DNA of 64,000 nucleotides from assembly GCF_014048465.1 (NCBI RefSeq), contig NZ_PDLY01000002.1:186001-250000 (forward strand), written 5' to 3'. A program made the position numbers and the translations under genes. The notes beneath the pieces are model-generated. The model ran no database searches and was not told the DNA's origin. It saw only the letters and a list, made by a program, of their open reading frames with translations. This document shows, piece by piece, positions 1 through 8,336 of this stretch. Every line of letters starts with the position of its first letter. Position 1 is the stretch's first letter. This stretch comes from Bombella mellum. GTDB taxonomy: Bacteria > Pseudomonadota > Alphaproteobacteria > Acetobacterales > Acetobacteraceae.

Positions 1-271
1 CGACTGGCTGGTGCGGGAACTGCGTCTGCCCTTCCGCACGGCCCATCATGTCACGGGGCGTCTTGTCAGCTTGGCCGAACAGAAAGGCTGCGACTTGGCC
101 GATCTTTCACTCGAAGACATGCAGGCCGTGGAATCAGGCATCAACAGGTCCATCTATGACGTCCTGACCGTGGACTCCTCCCTTGCCTCCCGCACCAGCC
201 ACGGCGGCACGGCACCGGCCAATGTGCAGGCACAGGCCAAGGGATGGCTGGAACGGCTTGGACAGGCCTGA
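1..271 (+). CDS. argH: Argininosuccinate lyase, C-terminal fragment
   Basis: This is the last roughly 90 codons of argininosuccinate lyase, read in frame from base 2; the start lies left of the window. The enzyme splits argininosuccinate into arginine and fumarate in the last step of arginine synthesis, in the cytoplasm as a homotetramer. The C-terminal helical region is recognisable from the [12 protein letters not shown] stretch and the [13 protein letters not shown] motif just before the end, both typical of the family. It stops at TGA 269-271, only 14 bases before the small lipoprotein gene, so the two are probably one transcript. The identification rests on the tail alone but the motif is distinctive. 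Confidence 0.92.
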   Translation, partial: DWLVRELRLPFRTAHHVTGRLVSLAEQKGCDLADLSLEDMQAVESGINRSIYDVLTVDSSLASRTSHGGTAPANVQAQAKGWLERLGQA

Positions 272-285
272 GCGGAGAGATGATC

Positions 286-444
286 ATGCGTCTGCTTCAT
301 TCCCCCCTCATGACGAGGGCCGTTCTGGCCCTTGTCGCTGGCGTCTTCCTGCTGGGTCTGAGTGCGTGCGGTCGGCAGGGCAATCCACAGCCTCCCGGCC
401 CGTCTGACAAAGTCACCTACCCCCAGATATATCCACCCGAATAA
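286..444 (+). CDS. lptM: Small LptM/YifL-like lipoprotein
   Basis: A 52-residue protein with a hydrophobic signal peptide (about residues 9-25) ending in a lipobox LSAC, followed by GRQGNPQPPGP, a proline/glycine-rich tail. The cysteine would be lipidated and the mature peptide would be only about 27 residues. This matches the LptM (YifL) family, which in E. coli helps mature the LptD/LptE lipopolysaccharide translocon; that role is inferred here. ATG 286 is preferred over ATG 280 because a GGAG at 274-277 sits 8 bases upstream of it. In many proteobacteria this gene lies between argH and lysA; here lysA does not follow and a terminator does. Confidence 0.75.
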   Translation: MRLLHSPLMTRAVLALVAGVFLLGLSACGRQGNPQPPGPSDKVTYPQIYPPE

Positions 445-460
445 AACCGCTTTTTTACGA

Positions 461-508
461 GGCAGGCAGGCTTCCATATTTACCCCTGTCTGCCATTTCC
501 TGTTTTTT
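461..508 (+). terminator. Rho-independent terminator of argH-lptM
   Basis: A 10-bp stem pairs 461-470 with 485-494 (one G-T pair) around a 14-base loop and is followed by a T-rich run ending at 508. It lies 17 bases after the lipoprotein stop codon and closes the argH transcript. Confidence 0.65.
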
Positions 509-640
509 ATGAAATTTTTTCCTGACTGTTAAGTAATGTGTAAATAGGATAAAGTAATAATACCTAAAAAAATTCCCTATTCATTCATCTTTTATCTAAG
601 AAGTTCCCCTACCCTGCCATGATGAAACGTACCTGAGAAA
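509..640 (+). promoter_or_regulatory. AT-rich probable promoter region
   Basis: This stretch is markedly AT-rich compared with the GC-rich surroundings, with several TATAAT-like hexamers between about 540 and 600. It follows a terminator and precedes an isolated gene, so a promoter is expected here. I cannot fix a single -35/-10 pair with confidence. Confidence 0.4.
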
Positions 641-647
641 GGTGATC

Positions 648-1073
648 ATGATGGCAACGCTGACGGAAATCATTCTGAAAAACCCGTCCCGCTATGGCTA
701 CATGCAGACCGGAAACATCGCCCATTTCCAGACTGCTCCTGCCATCGAGACCGGACTGCGTCTGACCCTGCCGACCGGCGATGTCATTCCCTGTCAGCGT
801 CATAACAGGGGCTGGTACAATTTCATCCTGCCCGTCGAGACGGCCCGCATCTGTCTCGACATGACCGCACCTGACCTTGCGGAGTTCACTCTGGTGGAGA
901 TCACCCTGTTCGTCGGTGCCCAGGAATGGTCCCTGCCAATCCCCAAAGCAAAACAGGATCGAGCGACCCGGGATGTCAGCATTGATCTCCCCGCCATTCC
1001 CTACTGGGTCCAGGGGCTTCTCTGCGTCCGTCTGGAACGTGCCGAACAGGCTCAGGCCGAACAGGCGGCCTGA
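648..1073 (+). CDS. Hypothetical protein, about 141 aa
   Basis: I do not recognise this family. The product is about 141 residues, has no signal peptide or membrane segment, and its middle alternates hydrophobic and polar residues in a way that suggests a beta-rich fold (for example GWYNFILPVETARICLDM). The last dozen residues are a Glu/Gln/Ala repeat. ATG 648 and ATG 651 both lie a suitable distance from the GAGAAAGG at 635-642, so the start is uncertain by one codon. It is a single-gene unit: a terminator and AT-rich region precede it and a convergent gene ends 13 bases after it. Codon use matches neighbouring genes, which argues that it is real and not recently acquired. Confidence 0.6.
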   Translation: MMATLTEIILKNPSRYGYMQTGNIAHFQTAPAIETGLRLTLPTGDVIPCQRHNRGWYNFILPVETARICLDMTAPDLAEFTLVEITLFVGAQEWSLPIPKAKQDRATRDVSIDLPAIPYWVQGLLCVRLERAEQAQAEQAA

Positions 1074-1086
1074 GAAAACATCCTCC

Positions 1087-1875
1087 TCATACGGTCAGGA
1101 CCAGACCGTCCCGGGCGGGACGGACATCTTCAGGCAGACTTTCACACAGCGAGCCATAATCCATATCCGGCCCCATATGGGTCAGGACCGTGTGTCTGGG
1201 CTGGAACTGCTGCCGCCATTCCATCACACGCCCCAGCCAGCCATGGGATGGATGCGCCTCCCGCTGGAAGCACCCAACAACCCAACAGGACAGGTCATGC
1301 AGAACAGCCTGTGATTCTGCGGGGAAACTCTCAACATCCGTGCAGTAGGCAAACGCCCCGAGACGCAGACCGAGACTTGTCGTCCAGCCATGCTTCTGCG
1401 GGAAAATGCAGCCCTCCAGCGGACCGACCTTCAGCGGGCCATAGGTGGGAATTTCCTGCACGTCAAAGGCAGGACGATAGAAAGTCCCTCCTTCCCACGG
1501 GCGAAAGGCATAGTCAAAGCGCTGCCGCAGCTCGGCAAGAACCTCTGCCGTGGCCAGAAGCTGGATCGGCCGACCGATCACACGGTTGACAGCCCGAAGC
1601 TCATCCAGTCCACCGATATGATCGCTATGAGCGTGCGTGTAGAACACGGCATCGACATGGGTCAGTCCATTCGCCAGCATCTGCTGCCGCAGGTCCGGCC
1701 CACTGTCGACCAGAAGGCGGAAGCCCTCATGCTCGATCACGATGGATGACCGCAGACGGTGATTCCGCCTGTCCGTCGGATCACACACGCCCCAGAGGCC
1801 CGTTCCGGTCCCTTCCTCACCCCCGATCATGGGAACGCCAGCAGAGCCACCACAACCGAGAATCGTGATCTTCAT
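1087..1875 (-). CDS. MBL-fold metal-dependent hydrolase (PhnP/RNase Z-like)
   Basis: A 262-residue metallo-beta-lactamase-fold hydrolase. The N-terminus has the GCGGSAGVP strand-loop (residues 7-15) found in PhnP-like enzymes, and the zinc-binding HAHSDH motif is at residues 81-86. Further ligands are probably in the THMG segment near the C-terminus. PhnP relatives are phosphodiesterases on small cyclic phosphates or nucleotides, but the substrate here cannot be read from sequence. Its start overlaps the tatD stop by 4 bases, so it is the last gene of the dacA-tmk-holB-metG-tatD operon. The TatD-MBL pairing is widely conserved in alphaproteobacteria and suggests nucleic-acid or nucleotide processing. 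Confidence 0.85.
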   Translation of the reverse strand: MKITILGCGGSAGVPMIGGEEGTGTGLWGVCDPTDRRNHRLRSSIVIEHEGFRLLVDSGPDLRQQMLANGLTHVDAVFYTHAHSDHIGGLDELRAVNRVIGRPIQLLATAEVLAELRQRFDYAFRPWEGGTFYRPAFDVQEIPTYGPLKVGPLEGCIFPQKHGWTTSLGLRLGAFAYCTDVESFPAESQAVLHDLSCWVVGCFQREAHPSHGWLGRVMEWRQQFQPRHTVLTHMGPDMDYGSLCESLPEDVRPARDGLVLTV

Positions 1876-2657
1876 ACGGCCAGCCGTGTGAAGAGACGCC
1901 TTGTGTTGGCCTGAGTGACCTCCACCAGCCGTTCACCCGTCAGACCACGCTCTTCAGCCAGCCGGGCTGCCGTATGCACGACATAGCCCGGCGTGTTCGG
2001 CTTGCCCCGCTTGGGCACGGGAGCCAGGAAAGGACTGTCCGTTTCCACGAGAATACGGTCCTCCGGCGCATGACGGGCCACGTCCCGGATTTCCTCACAC
2101 TTCTTGAAGGTCAGAAGCCCGGAAAAGCTCAGGTACCCCCCCAGCTCCAGAGCGGCCCCGGCCAGCTTCGGACCTGAGGCAAAACAGTGGATCAGAAAGG
2201 GGAAAGCCCCCTTCTCATGCTCGTCCCGCAGGATGGCTATGGTGTCATCATCCGCCTGCCTCGTATGGATGACCAGCGGCAGACCCGTCACACGGGCCGC
2301 CTCGATGTGCCGGCGGAAGGATTCCTGCTGGGCGGGTTTCACCTCCTCCGTGCCATGAAAATAATCAAGCCCGGACTCCCCGATGGCCGCCACCTGCGGA
2401 GCCTCAAGCTCTGCCAGCATGTCATCAAGACTGAGAAGAACCTCCTCATGGGCATGATCGGGATGCGTGCCCAGCGCACACCAGATACGCAGGTCCGGAC
2501 TGTCATGCTCCGTCAGAGCCTTCTGTCTGGCCCGTTCCGACCAGCGTGTCCCGATCGTGATCATGCCCGCCAGACCGGCCTGCCGGGCGAAATCCAGACT
2601 GAAGGGAAGATCTTCCAGACGGTCCAGATGGCAGTGCGTGTCAATCAGCCCCTTCAT
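1872..2657 (-). CDS. TatD family metal-dependent deoxyribonuclease
   Basis: A 261-residue TatD-family TIM-barrel hydrolase. Metal ligands are visible in order: DTHCHLD at residues 6-12, the glutamate in GESGLD (92-97), His131, His157 and the aspartate of ETDSPF (205-210). Family members are 3'-5' exonucleases or endonucleases acting on DNA in repair and turnover, and some deacylate D-aminoacyl-tRNA. It is full length. Its start overlaps the metG stop and its end overlaps the start of the MBL hydrolase, each by 4 bases, so translation is probably coupled across all three. Which of the TatD paralogues (TatD, YcfH, YjjV) it equals cannot be decided here; linkage to holB suggests YcfH type. Confidence 0.88.
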   Translation of the reverse strand: MKGLIDTHCHLDRLEDLPFSLDFARQAGLAGMITIGTRWSERARQKALTEHDSPDLRIWCALGTHPDHAHEEVLLSLDDMLAELEAPQVAAIGESGLDYFHGTEEVKPAQQESFRRHIEAARVTGLPLVIHTRQADDDTIAILRDEHEKGAFPFLIHCFASGPKLAGAALELGGYLSFSGLLTFKKCEEIRDVARHAPEDRILVETDSPFLAPVPKRGKPNTPGYVVHTAARLAEERGLTGERLVEVTQANTRRLFTRLAV

Positions 2658-4195
2658 GCGTCCTTTTCTTCCTCCACGAAACGGGGGAACAGCCCCTGCG
2701 GCTTGGGCAGTGTACGGCCACCGGGCAATGGCGTTTCCAGCGCAGCGATATGACGCTCGCCCTTCTCCACACCCAGCTGATCCAGCATCTTCTCCATCGT
2801 ATCTGGCATATAGGGCTGGAGGAGCGTCGCCACGGTGCGGATTACGTCCACCAGAACCCGCAGCACATCCGCCATGCGGGCCGGATTTTCCTTCTTCAGC
2901 ACCCAGGGGGCCTGCCGGTCGATATAGGCATTGGCCTCCCGGATGAGCTTCCAGATGTCTTCCAGCGCATCACTGATGGCCAGACGCTCGATATGCGTGC
3001 GTGTGAGGGACGGAAGCAGAGCGGCCTGGGCCAGAATTTTCCCGTCATCCTCTGTCAGGACGCCACGTTCCGGCAGGACACCCTGAAGATTGCGGGCCAC
3101 CTGACTGAGCGTCCGCTGGGCAAGATTACCGAGGTCATTGGCCAGCTCGACATTCATCCGGGTGATGAGGGAGCGGCGGCTGAAATTGGAATCCCCACCA
3201 AAGGGCACCTCCCGCATCAGGAAGAAGCGCAGCTGATCCAGTCCGAACTCGTCGGCCAGAGCCTTGGGGTCCAGCACATTGCCGAGGGACTTGCTCATCT
3301 TCTCACCCTCGACCGTCCACCAGCCATGAGCGAAAACCCGTTTCGGCAGAGGCAGACCGGCCGCCATCAGGAAGGCCGGCCAGTAGATGCAGTGAAAGCG
3401 GATGATCTCCTTGCCCACCACATGCACGTCAGCAGGCCAGTGAACATGCCGGGGATCCTTCATGTCCGGGTAGCCGACGGCTGTCAGATAATTCGCCAGC
3501 GCATCGAACCAGACATACATGACATGGTCCGGGTCACCCGGCACCTCCACGCCCCAGCGGAAGCTGGTCCGGCTGATGGAGAGGTCCCGCAGCCCCTGCT
3601 TCACGAAGCTGACCACCTCCCGTTTCGGACCATGCGGGCCGATGAAATCAGGATTTTCTTCATACAGCTTCAGCAGCCTGTCCTGAAAATCGGAAAGGCG
3701 GAAGAAGTAGGATGGTTCCCGCACCCACTCCAGCGGTGCCCCGGAGGGTGCCGTCCGGCTGCCATCGGGATGCCGGGTGATCTCATCCTCACCGACGAAC
3801 ATCTCATCCCGGGTGGAGTACCAGCCTTCATAGGCATCGAGATAGATATGACCGTTTTCAGCAACCTTCTCCCAAAGGGTCTGGGCCGCCTTCTTGTGTC
3901 GGGCTTCCGTCGTGCGGATGAACTCATCCGTCTGGACCGCCATGTCCTTCTGCATCTGACGGAAGCTCTGGGAGATGCGGTCCGCAAAATCCTGCGGAGG
4001 AACATTCTGCGCCTTTGCGCTCTGCTCCACCTTCTGGCCATGCTCGTCCGTCCCGCTGACGAACAGGACGTCATTGCCATCCAGACGATGGAAACGGGCG
4101 ATCACGTCGCAGGCGATGGAGGTGTAGGCATGGCCGATATGCGGCGCACCATTCACATAGAAAATGGGGGTCGTGATGGTGAAACGCCGTATCAT
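2654..4195 (-). CDS. metG: Methionyl-tRNA synthetase
   Basis: A 513-residue class I aminoacyl-tRNA synthetase that charges tRNA-Met in the cytoplasm. The HIGH signature is at residues 19-22 (PHIGHAYT) and KMSKS at about 297-301. The methionine-pocket Rossmann fold is followed by the helical anticodon-binding domain containing WVLKKE near the C-terminus. The length is that of the short MetRS form without the C-terminal tRNA-binding dimerisation domain. It lies 38 bases downstream of holB and overlaps tatD by 4 bases. The window also encodes an elongator tRNA-Met at 16.2 kb. Confidence 0.97.
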   Translation of the reverse strand: MIRRFTITTPIFYVNGAPHIGHAYTSIACDVIARFHRLDGNDVLFVSGTDEHGQKVEQSAKAQNVPPQDFADRISQSFRQMQKDMAVQTDEFIRTTEARHKKAAQTLWEKVAENGHIYLDAYEGWYSTRDEMFVGEDEITRHPDGSRTAPSGAPLEWVREPSYFFRLSDFQDRLLKLYEENPDFIGPHGPKREVVSFVKQGLRDLSISRTSFRWGVEVPGDPDHVMYVWFDALANYLTAVGYPDMKDPRHVHWPADVHVVGKEIIRFHCIYWPAFLMAAGLPLPKRVFAHGWWTVEGEKMSKSLGNVLDPKALADEFGLDQLRFFLMREVPFGGDSNFSRRSLITRMNVELANDLGNLAQRTLSQVARNLQGVLPERGVLTEDDGKILAQAALLPSLTRTHIERLAISDALEDIWKLIREANAYIDRQAPWVLKKENPARMADVLRVLVDVIRTVATLLQPYMPDTMEKMLDQLGVEKGERHIAALETPLPGGRTLPKPQGLFPRFVEEEKDA

Positions 4196-4233
4196 AATCT
4201 GTCCTATCGTCCAAGTTCTTCCAAAATACGCAC

Positions 4234-5178
4234 TCAGTCCTGCCGCCCCTGATGGGCCAAGGCAAGGGCTTCCCGGATAGCTTCGGCCTTGTCAAGGTTG
4301 AAACGCTCACCCTGCATCCGTATCCGTCCCAGCTGACTGACACGCTCCGCCAGCCCTGCCGCCAGATGAAGATTCCCCGCAAAGGCCGCCTCTCTGGCAC
4401 GCTTGGCCAGAGTCTCGCCCAGCAGGTCGCACAATAACCCGAAACCATCCGGTTCACGAGCGATCTGACTGACAATCACCCAATTTTCATGATCCAGCTC
4501 TTCACCAGCCAGTGCCCGCTCCACCAGTCCGGCACAGAGACAATCCCGGTCCTGCGCCAGAAACAGGGCACGTCCCGGTGATCCATCAGCACGATGCAGG
4601 ACGCCCTCCGGCAGAGTCGGCAGAAGTGCGCTCATGTCAGCCTCGTCCAGCCCGGACAGGACAAGCGGACGGCAGCGGCTCCTCAATGTCGGCAGCAGCG
4701 TGCCTGGAGACGAAGTCGTCAGGAACAGGGCGGTCTTCGGAGGCGGCTCCTCAAGAATTTTCAGCAGGGCATTGGCGGCAAAACGGTTCAGGCTTTCCAG
4801 CCCGTCCACGATCACGACCCGCCAGCCGCCCTCCGTGGCCGTATGATGCAGGAAGCTCTGGATGGGCTGGACATCGGAGACCGTGATCTCCCCCTTCAGC
4901 TGTCCCTTGCGGGGATCCATCTTCCGGGCAATCGTCAGAAGATCCCCATGCGTTCCGGCCGAAATGCGCCGCCCGGCGGGACTTTCCAGATCACTGCCTC
5001 CCAGCAGCCTGCGGGCCAGATGAAAGGCCAGCGTCGCCTTGCCCACACCGGATGGCCCGGAAATCAGCCACGCATGATGCAGCCGCCCGGAAGACAGGGA
5101 CTCCTCAAACTGCCTCACCGCCGCCTGATGCCCATACAGGCGGGCTGACAGACGTGGCTCCGGAAGACTCCCGCTCAT
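4234..5178 (-). CDS. holB: DNA polymerase III delta-prime subunit
   Basis: A 314-residue clamp-loader subunit. The AAA+ P-loop GPSGVGKAT is at residues 41-49, followed by the conserved ALLKILEEPP sensor segment that is characteristic of delta-prime and gamma/tau subunits. It works with DnaX and HolA to load the beta clamp at replication forks. The start overlaps the tmk stop by 4 bases (ATGA), and this tmk-holB pairing is one of the most conserved bacterial gene couples. No zinc-binding cysteine cluster is evident, as is common in alphaproteobacterial delta-prime. Confidence 0.92.
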   Translation of the reverse strand: MSGSLPEPRLSARLYGHQAAVRQFEESLSSGRLHHAWLISGPSGVGKATLAFHLARRLLGGSDLESPAGRRISAGTHGDLLTIARKMDPRKGQLKGEITVSDVQPIQSFLHHTATEGGWRVVIVDGLESLNRFAANALLKILEEPPPKTALFLTTSSPGTLLPTLRSRCRPLVLSGLDEADMSALLPTLPEGVLHRADGSPGRALFLAQDRDCLCAGLVERALAGEELDHENWVIVSQIAREPDGFGLLCDLLGETLAKRAREAAFAGNLHLAAGLAERVSQLGRIRMQGERFNLDKAEAIREALALAHQGRQD

Positions 5179-5828
5179 GCGGCTAGGCCCGCAAGACGGT
5201 CTCTCACGACCGCATACAGATGGTCCTGAACGACATCCACCGGCTGGCTGGCATCAATCTTCATGATGCGGGACGGATCATGCCGGGCCACGGCCTGGAA
5301 TCCCTCCCGCACCCGCTGATGAAACCGCATCTCCTGTCCCTCATAACGGTCCAGCCGACCCCCACGCTGCACCACCCGCTGAAGGGCCAGCTCACAGGGC
5401 AGGTCCAGCCACAGGGTCACATCCGGCTCACCACCGACGAGCCGCCGCAGGGACCGGATAAAATCCAGCACCTCCGGTCTGGCCTCACCGACACCATAGC
5501 CCTGATAGGCCCATGTGGAATCATGGAAACGGTCGCAGACGACGATCCTGCCCTCGGCCAGGGCTGGCTGGATGGCCTGTGCCAGATGGTCGGCCCGAGC
5601 CGCCATGTGGGCCATGATTTCCGCCTGCCAGCAGAAACGTTCATCACCGAAGAGCAGAAGGTTCCTCAGGGCCTCGGCAGCAGGCGTCCCCCCCGGCTCC
5701 CGTGTCCGATAGACTGGCAGCCCATCATGCTCCAGCCGCTCGACCAGACGGGAAAGCTGCGTGGTCTTGCCAGCTCCTTCCCCTCCCTCCAGTGTGATGA
5801 ACAGTCCCGTCTTCTTACTGCGGTGCAT
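5175..5828 (-). CDS. tmk: Thymidylate kinase
   Basis: A dTMP kinase of about 217 residues that makes dTDP for DNA synthesis. The P-loop GGEGAGKT lies at residues 15-22 and the DRFHDST segment (DRY/H substrate motif) follows in the middle. ATG 5828 places FITLEGGEGAGKTT at the expected position; an upstream in-frame ATG at 5864 would add residues encoded inside dacA with no support from the family. With 5828 the gene still overlaps the dacA end by 14 bases, and it overlaps holB by 4 bases, so this part of the operon is compact and probably translationally coupled. Confidence 0.93.
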   Translation of the reverse strand: MHRSKKTGLFITLEGGEGAGKTTQLSRLVERLEHDGLPVYRTREPGGTPAAEALRNLLLFGDERFCWQAEIMAHMAARADHLAQAIQPALAEGRIVVCDRFHDSTWAYQGYGVGEARPEVLDFIRSLRRLVGGEPDVTLWLDLPCELALQRVVQRGGRLDRYEGQEMRFHQRVREGFQAVARHDPSRIMKIDASQPVDVVQDHLYAVVRDRLAGLAA

Positions 5829-7059
5829 GACCGAACCGTGCCATGAGCCGCCCGACAAAGCCAAGCTCAGCCACGGCTTCCACCGTATAAAGCGATGAGT
5901 AGACCCGTGGCTGCCCCGGCAGGCCCACCGAAACGTGGCCTGATTTCTGGCCCTCCGCCACCGGTGCCGGAATGGGAGATGGATAATCCACGCTGATCTG
6001 CACCCGGGAAGACCAGCCCACGGGAATGGTCAGGCTGACATCATCCGCCACGGCCAGACCGACGCTCTTGTGCTCCCCGTTCCACACGGCGGCATTCGGC
6101 TCGACCACCTGCCCCTTGCGAAGGAGCTGGACCGTCTCGAAACTGGAGAACGCCCAGCTCATCAGCCGCTCACCCTCGTGGGCACGCTCGTTGGTGGAGG
6201 CCGTCCCGTTGATGACGACGATGACCCGGTTCCCGTTCCTCTCGGAGCTGGCACACAGGCCGAACCCACCCGCATCGGTGTGACCGGTCTTCAGGCCGTC
6301 GGCCAGCCCCTTGTCGACCAGCACGTTCCGGTTGCCCTGACGGATATGGTTGAACGTGAACTCCTTCTCTCCGAAGAAGCCATAATAATGCGGGAAATCA
6401 CGGATGAGATGCTGGGCCAGCACCGCCACATCCTGGGCGCACATGTAATGGTCCTCGGCAGGCAGACCCGTCACGTTCATGAAATGGGAGTTGCTCAGGC
6501 CGATGCGGCGGGACGCCTCGTTCATCAGGACGACGAACCGTTCCTCCGAACCCGCAATGCCCTCCGCCAGCACGACGCAGGCATCGTTACCGGACTGGAT
6601 GAGCATGCCCCGGATCAGATTCTCCACGCTGACGGAACTGCCCAGCGGCACGAACATGCGGGAGCCTTCCATCTTCCAGGCCTTGGAGCTGACAGGAAAC
6701 TCCTGCTCCAGCCGGATACGTCCCGAGGCCAGAAAGGCAAAGACGACATAGGCCGTCATCATCTTCGTCAGGGAGGATGGCGGCATGCGCTCCTGCGCAT
6801 TGCGGCTGAGCAGCACCGTGCTGGTCGTGCTGTCCAGAATGTAGGCCCAGCGGGCGGAGGTCGGCATGGGGCCCATCGGGGTCATGGCATCACCCGTGGC
6901 CGAATCGGCTACCGCACCATCGGCCGCCCTGTCCTGCCCGGACTGATGGGCACGCCCCTGCCGTCGCAGCCCGGCTGCCTGTCCGACCCGTGATGATGCC
7001 AGCAGGGCACACGCCGAAAAACCGGCAGCCCCCCCCATGAGAGAACGTCTTGTCTGCAC
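5815..7059 (-). CDS. dacA: D-alanyl-D-alanine carboxypeptidase (PBP5/6 type)
   Basis: A 414-residue low-molecular-mass penicillin-binding protein that trims the terminal D-Ala from peptidoglycan stem peptides in the periplasm. The three active-site motifs are present: SxxK as SLTK (96-99), SGN (156-158) and KTG (257-259). A C-terminal beta domain and a final amphipathic helix (VGRLMARFGHA) fit peripheral membrane anchoring. The N-terminus reads TRRSLMGG followed by a hydrophobic stretch and AQA-like cleavage region, resembling a twin-arginine signal. The start is GTG 7059 with a GGGG about 8 bases upstream. It heads the dacA-tmk-holB-metG-tatD-MBL operon. Confidence 0.92.
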   Translation of the reverse strand: MQTRRSLMGGAAGFSACALLASSRVGQAAGLRRQGRAHQSGQDRAADGAVADSATGDAMTPMGPMPTSARWAYILDSTTSTVLLSRNAQERMPPSSLTKMMTAYVVFAFLASGRIRLEQEFPVSSKAWKMEGSRMFVPLGSSVSVENLIRGMLIQSGNDACVVLAEGIAGSEERFVVLMNEASRRIGLSNSHFMNVTGLPAEDHYMCAQDVAVLAQHLIRDFPHYYGFFGEKEFTFNHIRQGNRNVLVDKGLADGLKTGHTDAGGFGLCASSERNGNRVIVVINGTASTNERAHEGERLMSWAFSSFETVQLLRKGQVVEPNAAVWNGEHKSVGLAVADDVSLTIPVGWSSRVQISVDYPSPIPAPVAEGQKSGHVSVGLPGQPRVYSSLYTVEAVAELGFVGRLMARFGHAPQ

Positions 7060-7168
7060 GTCAATCCCCGCACTGCACGCCCCGCCACGAGGGCGGAACC
7101 TTTCCTGAAAAACCGTTACTTACGACACCCCATGGCAAGTTACCCCGGGCAACTCCAGATATCGTGAT

Positions 7169-8206
7169 TTACCGGATTATCCTATCGCCCAGAATCCCAA
7201 CCGCCAATGCGTAATAGTCGGAAGGATTATAGGCCCGTATGGCACGGAAATTACGATAAACAAGGAAGGCCTGTCCACCGGGGCCGTCCGGCTGGAGCAG
7301 GCTGCCCGTGGCCTGCGGGGCCAGAAAACCGGAAGACTGGGCCGGCCTCACCCCCATCGCCTGCCATGTGCTGACAGGATGCACGGACGCATGACGGGAT
7401 TTCGTGGCCGCAAATGACGTGAACTGCCCGTTGCTGCCCAGCGGAACCGTCACCTCCTCGCCCCAGGGTTCACCCCTCTGCCAGCCCGAACGGCCGAGAT
7501 AGTTGGCGATGGAGGCAAAAACGTCCGCCTCCGAACTCCAGATGTTGCACAGGCCATCACCGTCACCATCAGCCGCAAAACGCAGATAGGCACTCGGCAT
7601 GAACTGGGGCTGCCCCATCGCTCCGGCATAGCTGCCCAGCATGTCGGACGGGCTGATCACGCCCCTTGCCAGAATCTGCATGGCCTTGATCAGTTCGCTG
7701 CGGAAAAAGGTGGCACGGCGACCATCAAAAGCCAGGGTGGCCAGGGCCTCGATGACGTTGAAACGGCCCTGACGCTCACCAAAACCCGACTCAAGCCCCC
7801 ATATGCCCATCACGGCGTTATCATCACAGCCGAACTGCCGGGCCAGAGGCGAGAGCGTCCCCCGCACCTGCTGATAGGTCTGCCGTCCCTTGTCCTGCCG
7901 GGCGGACGAGATCACACGGTCACGATACTGCGCCCACGTAAGAGTGAACTCCGGCTGGTGACGGTCCAGCTTCAGGACATCCTGATTCGGGGCCGGAGCC
8001 AGGGCCAGCGACTGGTCGACGACCGAAGCAGGCACACCCGCCGCCAGAGCCTGCTGGCGCAGACCATCCAGAAAAGCGGCATAACTGCCCCCTGCCGCCT
8101 CCCGGCCCGTCATGGCCCAAGCAGGCAGACCGCCACCGGCCACCACCAGACCACCAGCAGCAGCGGCCAGAAAATTGCGTCTTCTCATCATTCCGTTTTC
8201 TGTCAC
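7169..8206 (-). CDS. mltB: Lytic murein transglycosylase, MltB family
   Basis: A 345-residue lytic transglycosylase that cleaves the MurNAc-GlcNAc bond of peptidoglycan. The catalytic glutamate is E139 in GIWGLESGFG, followed by the GQPQFMPSAY motif and a DGDGDGLCNIW calcium-loop-like segment typical of the MltB family. The N-terminus (MRRRNFLAAAAGG, ending PAWA) is a good twin-arginine signal; no lipobox is seen, so it should be soluble rather than lipid-anchored. The assigned start is GTG 8206 preceded by AAGGTGG; ATG 8191 or 8188 is possible and leaves the Tat motif intact. It lies 109 bases upstream of dacA on the same strand, suggesting a cell-wall remodelling pair. Confidence 0.88.
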   Translation of the reverse strand: MTENGMMRRRNFLAAAAGGLVVAGGGLPAWAMTGREAAGGSYAAFLDGLRQQALAAGVPASVVDQSLALAPAPNQDVLKLDRHQPEFTLTWAQYRDRVISSARQDKGRQTYQQVRGTLSPLARQFGCDDNAVMGIWGLESGFGERQGRFNVIEALATLAFDGRRATFFRSELIKAMQILARGVISPSDMLGSYAGAMGQPQFMPSAYLRFAADGDGDGLCNIWSSEADVFASIANYLGRSGWQRGEPWGEEVTVPLGSNGQFTSFAATKSRHASVHPVSTWQAMGVRPAQSSGFLAPQATGSLLQPDGPGGQAFLVYRNFRAIRAYNPSDYYALAVGILGDRIIR

Positions 8207-8336
8207 GCTTCATCCACCTTCCATGAAAATCAGGAACATTGCCGTCACCCTGACAATTGCGGACGGAACCATTTCGTGGCACAGTCCCGCCAACCATAGC
8301 CAGGACCGTTTTTCTGTGATCCGTATCACCGCTATC

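Noticed and set aside
2750-4252. 500-codon open frame antisense to metG
   Set aside because: Same artefact: MetRS motifs on the other strand are complete and the antisense product has no recognisable domain.
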